Shown here: positions 31,701-35,228 of the stretch, piece after piece
Position numbering within the stretch: position 1 is the first letter of the stretch
How the letters are laid out: each line of letters opens with the position of its first letter
Assembly (NCBI GenBank): GCA_900318685.1
Contig: ONLL01000036.1
Location: forward strand, 1 to 35,228
Reading direction: 5' to 3'
Length of the DNA stretch: 35,228 nt
From: an uncultured Prevotellaceae bacterium
GTDB taxonomy: Bacteria; Bacteroidota; Bacteroidia; Bacteroidales; Bacteroidaceae
The notes under the pieces: model-generated
Database searches by the model: none
What the model was told of the DNA's origin: nothing
What the model saw: only the letters and a program-made list of their open reading frames with translations
Translations under genes and position numbers: made by a program

Positions 31701-32816
31701 ATGAAAAAGTACATCAAGTTGTTCATTGCCCTTATCGTGGCCTTGATCTTCATCGGAACGTTCGTGTTCCTCTGGCAGAAGAGCCAGCCCAAGCCTGTGG
31801 TCTATTCGGAGTTCACACCTACTAGGCAAGACATTCAGAAAACCACCATCATCACTGGCAAGATAGAGCCACGCAATGAGGTGAACGTCAAGCCCCAGAT
31901 CAGCGGCATCATCGCCGAGCTGCTCAAGGAGCCGGGCGACCGTGTGCAGCAGGGCGAGGTCATAGCCAAGGTGAAAGTCATCCCCGACATGGGCTCGCTG
32001 TCGAGTGCCGAGAGCAGGGTGCGCCTGGCCGACATCAATCTGCGTCAGGTGGAGAATGACTTTGCCCGCACCGACAATCTCCATCGCCAGCAGATGGTGA
32101 GCGACGAAGAGCATGAGAAGGCCCGTCAGCAGTTGCGTCAAGCACAGGAGGAGAAGGCTGCTGCCGTCGATGCCCTGCAGGTGGTGCGCGATGGCGTGTC
32201 ACGCTCCAATGCCTCTGCTTCCTCTACGCTCATTCGCAGCACCATCAGTGGCATTATCCTCGACATACCCGTCAAGGTGGGTAATTCCGTCATCAACTCG
32301 AATACTTTTAACGACGGTACTACCATCGCTACCGTAGCCAACATGCAGGACCTCATCTTCCGTGGGAATATCGACGAGACGGAGGTCGGCCAGCTCTCTA
32401 TCGGTGTGCCGATGAAGATTACCATCGGAGCCCTGCAGGACCTCTCGTTCGATGCCACTCTCGAATACATCTCTCCGAAGGCTACGGAGAGCAACGGCGC
32501 CAACCAGTTTGAGTTGAAGGCCGCCATTGTGGTGCCCTCCGAAGGTAACATCCGCTCGGGCTATTCTGCTAATGCCGAGATTGTGCTGGCTGAGGCTCAT
32601 CAGGTGCTCAGCGTTCCCGAGAGTGCCATCGAGTTCAGTGGCGACAGCACTTTCGTCTATGTACTGGGAGCCACTGCCAAGGGGCTGCAGCAATTCCAGC
32701 GCCGTCCGGTCACTACTGGTCTCTCCGATGGTGTGAACATCGAGATTAAGCAAGGTCTCAAGGCCGACGAGAAGGTGAGAGGACCACAGGTTATCACCGA
32801 AGAGGAGGAGGAGTAA
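31701..32816 (+). CDS. Periplasmic adaptor protein (HlyD/MacA family)
   Basis: A 371-residue membrane-fusion protein: an N-terminal anchor helix (about 7-25), a lipoyl-like half (EVNVKPQISGIIAELLKEPG, then DRVQQGEVIAKV), a helical hairpin (about 95-160), the second lipoyl half (STISGIILDIPVKVGNSV), then beta-barrel and membrane-proximal domains. The C-terminus is acidic (EEEEE). It links the permeases to the TolC-like protein. It lies 48 bp after the second permease gene. Confidence 0.9.
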   Translation: MKKYIKLFIALIVALIFIGTFVFLWQKSQPKPVVYSEFTPTRQDIQKTTIITGKIEPRNEVNVKPQISGIIAELLKEPGDRVQQGEVIAKVKVIPDMGSLSSAESRVRLADINLRQVENDFARTDNLHRQQMVSDEEHEKARQQLRQAQEEKAAAVDALQVVRDGVSRSNASASSTLIRSTISGIILDIPVKVGNSVINSNTFNDGTTIATVANMQDLIFRGNIDETEVGQLSIGVPMKITIGALQDLSFDATLEYISPKATESNGANQFELKAAIVVPSEGNIRSGYSANAEIVLAEAHQVLSVPESAIEFSGDSTFVYVLGATAKGLQQFQRRPVTTGLSDGVNIEIKQGLKADEKVRGPQVITEEEEE

Positions 32817-32820
32817 TATT

Positions 32821-32881
32821 TTAAAATTAAAAAATTAGAAAATTAAAAAATTAGAGAATTAAAGAGTTAAAGGGTTAAAGG
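32821..32881. repeat. Purine-rich octamer array before the TolC-like gene
   Basis: Consecutive octamers of the form TTARARRR (TTAAAAAA, TTAGAAAA, TTAGAGAA, TTAAAGAG, TTAAAGGG) fill the gap between the adaptor stop and the start of the outer-membrane gene. The 8-bp period contrasts with the 7-bp arrays elsewhere. Confidence 0.75.
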
Positions 32882-32892
32882 AAAAAAAGATT

Positions 32893-34254
32893 ATGAAACG
32901 CATTCTGCTCAGTTTATCATTTATCATTTTTCATCTATCATTTAGCCCCTGCGGGGCGCAGACTCCCTGGACGCTCGAGAAGTGCATCGACTATGCTGTG
33001 GAGCACAATATCGCTGTCAGGCAGATTGAGAACCAGATCGAGCAGCGACAGCTGCAGTTGCAGACCTCCAAGGCACAGCGTCTGCCCGACCTCAATGCCT
33101 CTGCCGGTCAGAATTTCTCGTTCGGACGAGGACTCACCGCCGAGAATACCTATACCAACACCAACACCAGCAGCACGTCATTCAGCATCGGCACCAGCGT
33201 CCCGCTGTTTACGGGTTTCCAGATTCCCAATCAGGTGAAGCTCAGTCAGCTCAACCTTGAGGCAGCCACGAAGGATCTGGAGAAGGCTCGCAACGACATC
33301 CGCACGCAGGTGGCACAGGCCTTTGTGCAGACGCTCTACGACATGGAGATCAGCAATGTGGCACGTCGGCAGATAGCTATCGACTCTGCACAGGTGGCGC
33401 GTCTGAAGGTGCTGCTCGAGGTGGGGCGTGCCAGCCATGCCGAGCTCTCACAGCAGCAGGCCACGCTGGCACAGAGCCAGCTCACCGCTACGCAGGCCCA
33501 GAATAATGTGCAGCTGGCACTGCTCAACCTCAGCCAGCTGCTCGAGCTCGACACCCCCGAGGGCTTCGCCATCGCGGTTCCCGACTCCTCTCTCCACTCT
33601 TCACTCCTAACTCCTCACTCCTCACTCCTCACTCCTCACTCCTCACTCCTAACTCCCGAATCCATCTTTGCCGAGGCTGTGGGCATACGGCCGGAGATCC
33701 AGTCCGAGCAGCTGCGCCTGAAAGCTACTGAGCATAGCATCAAGATTGCGCAGGCAGGCCTCTATCCCTCGCTCAGCTTCTCAGCAGGTCTGGGCACCAA
33801 CTACTATACCACCTCTGGATTCCCTTCCGACGGCTTTGGCAAGCAACTCAAGAATAACTTCAGTCAGTATCTGGGCTTCAATCTCAGCATTCCCATCTTC
33901 AACCGTCTGCAGACGCGCAGCAGCATCCGGTCGGCTCGTGTCGACCGCCTCAACCAGCAGTTGCAGCTCGACAACGTGCGCAAGCAGCTGTACAAGGAGA
34001 TTCAGCAGGCCTACTACAATACCGTTGCTGCACGCCAGAAGCTGGCCTCCAGTCAGCAGGCACGCCAGGCATCACAGGATGCCTTTGCACTCGTGCAGGC
34101 TAAGTATGAACAGGGAAAGGCCACAATCACTGAGTTCAACGAGGCGCGCAACAATATGCTCAAGGCCGAGAGCGATCTCACCCAGGCACGTTACGAGTAC
34201 CTCTATCAGACCGCACTCATACGGTTCTACCAGGGAAAGCCGATGACGTTCTGA
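32893..34254 (+). CDS. TolC-family outer-membrane efflux protein
   Basis: A 453-residue outer-membrane channel protein with signal peptide MKRILLSLSFIIFHLSF then SPCGAQ, and mature start WTLEKCIDYAVEHNIAVRQ, the usual TolC opening. Two homologous helical halves follow (about 25-230 and 258-450), each with the GxxFSxG/GFNLSIPIF strand motif and long helices. The hinge between the halves (about 234-254) is encoded by a heptamer array and reads as a repeated HSSLLTP. The channel completes the tripartite efflux system; exported compounds are unknown. Confidence 0.92.
   Translation: MKRILLSLSFIIFHLSFSPCGAQTPWTLEKCIDYAVEHNIAVRQIENQIEQRQLQLQTSKAQRLPDLNASAGQNFSFGRGLTAENTYTNTNTSSTSFSIGTSVPLFTGFQIPNQVKLSQLNLEAATKDLEKARNDIRTQVAQAFVQTLYDMEISNVARRQIAIDSAQVARLKVLLEVGRASHAELSQQQATLAQSQLTATQAQNNVQLALLNLSQLLELDTPEGFAIAVPDSSLHSSLLTPHSSLLTPHSSLLTPESIFAEAVGIRPEIQSEQLRLKATEHSIKIAQAGLYPSLSFSAGLGTNYYTTSGFPSDGFGKQLKNNFSQYLGFNLSIPIFNRLQTRSSIRSARVDRLNQQLQLDNVRKQLYKEIQQAYYNTVAARQKLASSQQARQASQDAFALVQAKYEQGKATITEFNEARNNMLKAESDLTQARYEYLYQTALIRFYQGKPMTF
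32913..32940. repeat. Heptamer array encoding the TolC-like signal peptide core
   Basis: Four heptamers (TTTATCA, TTTATCA, TTTTTCA, TCTATCA) lie just inside the gene and encode residues about 8-16 (LSFIIFHLS), the hydrophobic core of the signal peptide. Confidence 0.75.
33591..33653. repeat. Nine-copy heptamer array inside the TolC-like gene
   Basis: Nine heptamers: TCTCCAC, TCTTCAC, TCCTAAC, five TCCTCAC, TCCTAAC. The length is 63 bp, or 21 codons, so the frame is kept. The product is a 7-residue peptide repeat HSSLLTP at the junction of the two channel halves. Copy number could vary by slippage, in frame only in steps of three copies. Confidence 0.9.
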
Positions 34255-34277
34255 GAACGCAACGTCGGCGGCCAAAG

Positions 34278-34322
34278 GAGCAGCTGCTGCTGGCTCCCGT
34301 GCAGGAGAAAATCTTCGGGTGA
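34278..34322 (+). pseudogene. Small remnant of the MG2-type gene's 5' region
   Basis: The frame reads EQLLLAPVQEKIFG then a stop. The intact downstream gene has EELLREAPVQEKIYV (about residues 28-42), and the DNA shares the run GTGCAGGAGAA followed by ATCT. The fragment lies 24 bp after the TolC-like stop, about 430 bp before the intact gene. It looks like a leftover of a duplication or a recombination event that also brought in the repeats between. Confidence 0.5.
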
Positions 34323-34345
34323 CAAGAACATGTCTCTTGTCACCC
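34317..34345 (+). terminator. Hairpin after the efflux operon, probable terminator
   Basis: A perfect 11-bp stem GGGTGACAAGA / TCTTGTCACCC with a 7-nt loop, followed by a T-containing tract (ATCTATATGTTTTCTTG). It directly abuts the tandem array. Confidence 0.55.
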
Positions 34346-34435
34346 ATCTATATGTTTTCTTGTTTGTAATCTATATGTTTTTTTGTTCTAATCTATATGT
34401 TTTCTTGTCGTAATCTATATGTTTGTCTTGCCGTA
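34346..34435. repeat. 22-23-bp tandem repeat, four copies
   Basis: Units at 34346-34368, 34369-34390, 34391-34412 and 34413-34435, each beginning ATCTATATGTTT and ending near TTGTCGTA, plus a partial fifth unit to 34442. They are contiguous without spacers. Confidence 0.85.
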
Positions 34436-34447
34436 ATCTATAAGAAC

Positions 34448-34596
34448 GGTTACGGTTACAGTTGTAACCATGTAACCGCAGAGGAAACAAGATGGAAGTA
34501 TTTTGTTTATAAGTATTTGATTATTATTCATTTGCAAGGCATTTTCAGCAATGGTTACAGGGAAAAGGTTACATGGTTACAAGTGTAACCGTAACC
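34448..34596. repeat. 149-bp element bounded by 30-bp inverted GGTTAC/GTAACC motifs
   Basis: Left end 34448-34477 has GGTTAC twice, AGTT, then GTAACC, AT, GTAACC. The right end 34567-34596 is its reverse complement with 29 of 30 matches. Each end is itself nearly palindromic. The 89-bp AT-rich interior has one more GGTTAC (34553-34558) and no open frame of note. It looks like a miniature mobile element or a multi-site binding region. Confidence 0.75.
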
Positions 34597-34665
34597 ATTT
34601 GGCATGCCCGCATCAGTCAAATTGAGCATAGTTTCTCGTCATTGGGCAAGAAAATGTGGCTATAA

Positions 34666-34697
34666 CTTGCATCTATCGATTAATTGTTGTAACTTTG
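34666..34697 (+). promoter_or_regulatory. Promoter of the MG2-type gene
   Basis: CTTG at 34666-34669 (one mismatch to TTTG), a 20-bp spacer, -7 TAACTTTG (34690-34697). The ATG at 34704 follows after six bases, so the mRNA may be leaderless. Confidence 0.65.
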
Positions 34698-34703
34698 CAA
34701 CCG

Positions 34704-35228
34704 ATGAAAAGAACTGTATTGTCCATACTGATGAGCCTGCTGGCCGTGCTGCCCTTGGCGGCACAGGACAGGCTCGCTGAGATTGAGGAACTGCTGCGCG
34801 AGGCACCTGTGCAGGAGAAGATCTACGTGCACATGGACAATACATGCTACTTCAAGGGCGACACCATCTGGTACAAGGCGTATGTTGTGCGAGCCGACGA
34901 CCTGACTTACACCGATATGAGCCGCATCACTTACGTCGAGCTGCTCTCGCCCGACGGCATGATGGTGGAGCGGCAGATGCTGGTGACGTCACCGAAGGGA
35001 TGGACGGCGGGCAACTTTGTGCTGCAGGACTCGCTCTACTCGGGCTACTACGAGATACGGGCATACACTCGATGGATGATGAACTTCCGCGTGACGCACC
35101 GCGAATATAACTACTTAGACCGGCTGGCGTTCTACGACCGGAGGATGGCCGACGACTTCTTCCGCGACTACGGCACGTTGTACAGCCGCGTGTTCCCCGT
35201 CTACGAGCGTCCGGCGACGCCCGGCAGC
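34704..35228 (+). CDS. MG2-domain-type exported protein, 5' part only
   Basis: The reading frame is open from ATG 34704 to the window edge (175 residues). It starts MKRTVLSILMSLLAVLPLAA then QDR, a signal peptide. The first mature segment EKIYVHMDNTCYFKGDTIWY, then KAYVVRADDL, is the typical start of large Bacteroidetes proteins with an alpha-2-macroglobulin MG2-like domain. YVELLSPDGMMVERQMLVTS and SGYYEIRAYTRWMMNF continue the fold. These proteins are usually 700-900 residues long and their function is unknown. Confidence 0.8.
   Translation, partial: MKRTVLSILMSLLAVLPLAAQDRLAEIEELLREAPVQEKIYVHMDNTCYFKGDTIWYKAYVVRADDLTYTDMSRITYVELLSPDGMMVERQMLVTSPKGWTAGNFVLQDSLYSGYYEIRAYTRWMMNFRVTHREYNYLDRLAFYDRRMADDFFRDYGTLYSRVFPVYERPATPGS

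Overview
The window reads as a chromosomal segment of a Bacteroidales bacterium, most likely Prevotellaceae. The reasons are: promoters of the Bacteroidetes type (-33 TTTG, about 20 bp, then -7 TAnnTTTG) in front of many genes; almost no Shine-Dalgarno sequences; secreted proteins with a short C-terminal tail ending NGKKV(V/T)I; and a typical Bacteroidales gene set (rhamnogalacturonan acetylesterase, GH16 glucanase, succinate/acetate-type CoA-transferase, GH3-family protein, Big_5 lipoprotein, MG2-type giant protein). I saw no rRNA, tRNA, CRISPR array, transposase or phage gene.

Layout. 1-2320: 3' part of a GLUG/InlB-type surface protein broken by a one-base frameshift, then a 42-residue peptide gene and a strong terminator. 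2373-6537 (minus): a secreted multi-module protein of unknown function and an SGNH rhamnogalacturonan acetylesterase. 6743-8245 (plus): CoA-transferase for propionate/acetate/succinate metabolism. 8305-9951 (minus): RluA-type pseudouridine synthase, divergent from a GH16 glucanase, a DUF418 membrane protein and a DJ-1/PfpI protein (10152-12897, plus). 13039-20668 (minus): a tight five-gene run: GH3-family protein, Big_5 lipoprotein, DUF3108 protein, SMUBP2/UPF1-like helicase, M16 peptidase. 20901-21619 (minus): a HEPN/MNT toxin-antitoxin-like pair. 21690-22560: a long non-coding, repeat-rich stretch. 22622-25176 (plus): NAD kinase and an MsbA-like ABC exporter. 25336-28320 (plus): an overlapping operon of ABC ATPase, permease, YtrA-type GntR regulator and lipoprotein esterase, with a palindromic operator at its promoter. 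28481-34254 (plus): a MacAB-TolC-like efflux operon (ATPase, two FtsX/MacB permeases, adaptor, outer-membrane factor). 34278-34700: a second repeat-rich non-coding stretch, followed by the start of an MG2-type protein running off the window.

The most unusual content is small repeats rather than genes. (1) Arrays of degenerate heptamers (purine strand TGRnRRR) occur at several places. They lie inside genes, at an operon junction, and in two signal peptides whose hydrophobic core they encode. (2) GC-rich palindromic elements (CCCCTCCC/GGGAGGGG) are inserted in frame in the helicase gene. (3) Two intergenic regions, near 22 kb and 34.4 kb, share one plan despite unrelated sequence: a four-copy 22-bp tandem array, then an AT-rich segment bounded by inverted copies of a short repeat built from GTnAC half-sites. 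(4) Three genes have their ATG only 5-6 bp after the -7 box, which predicts leaderless mRNAs. All statements come from reading the sequence; no database search was possible.
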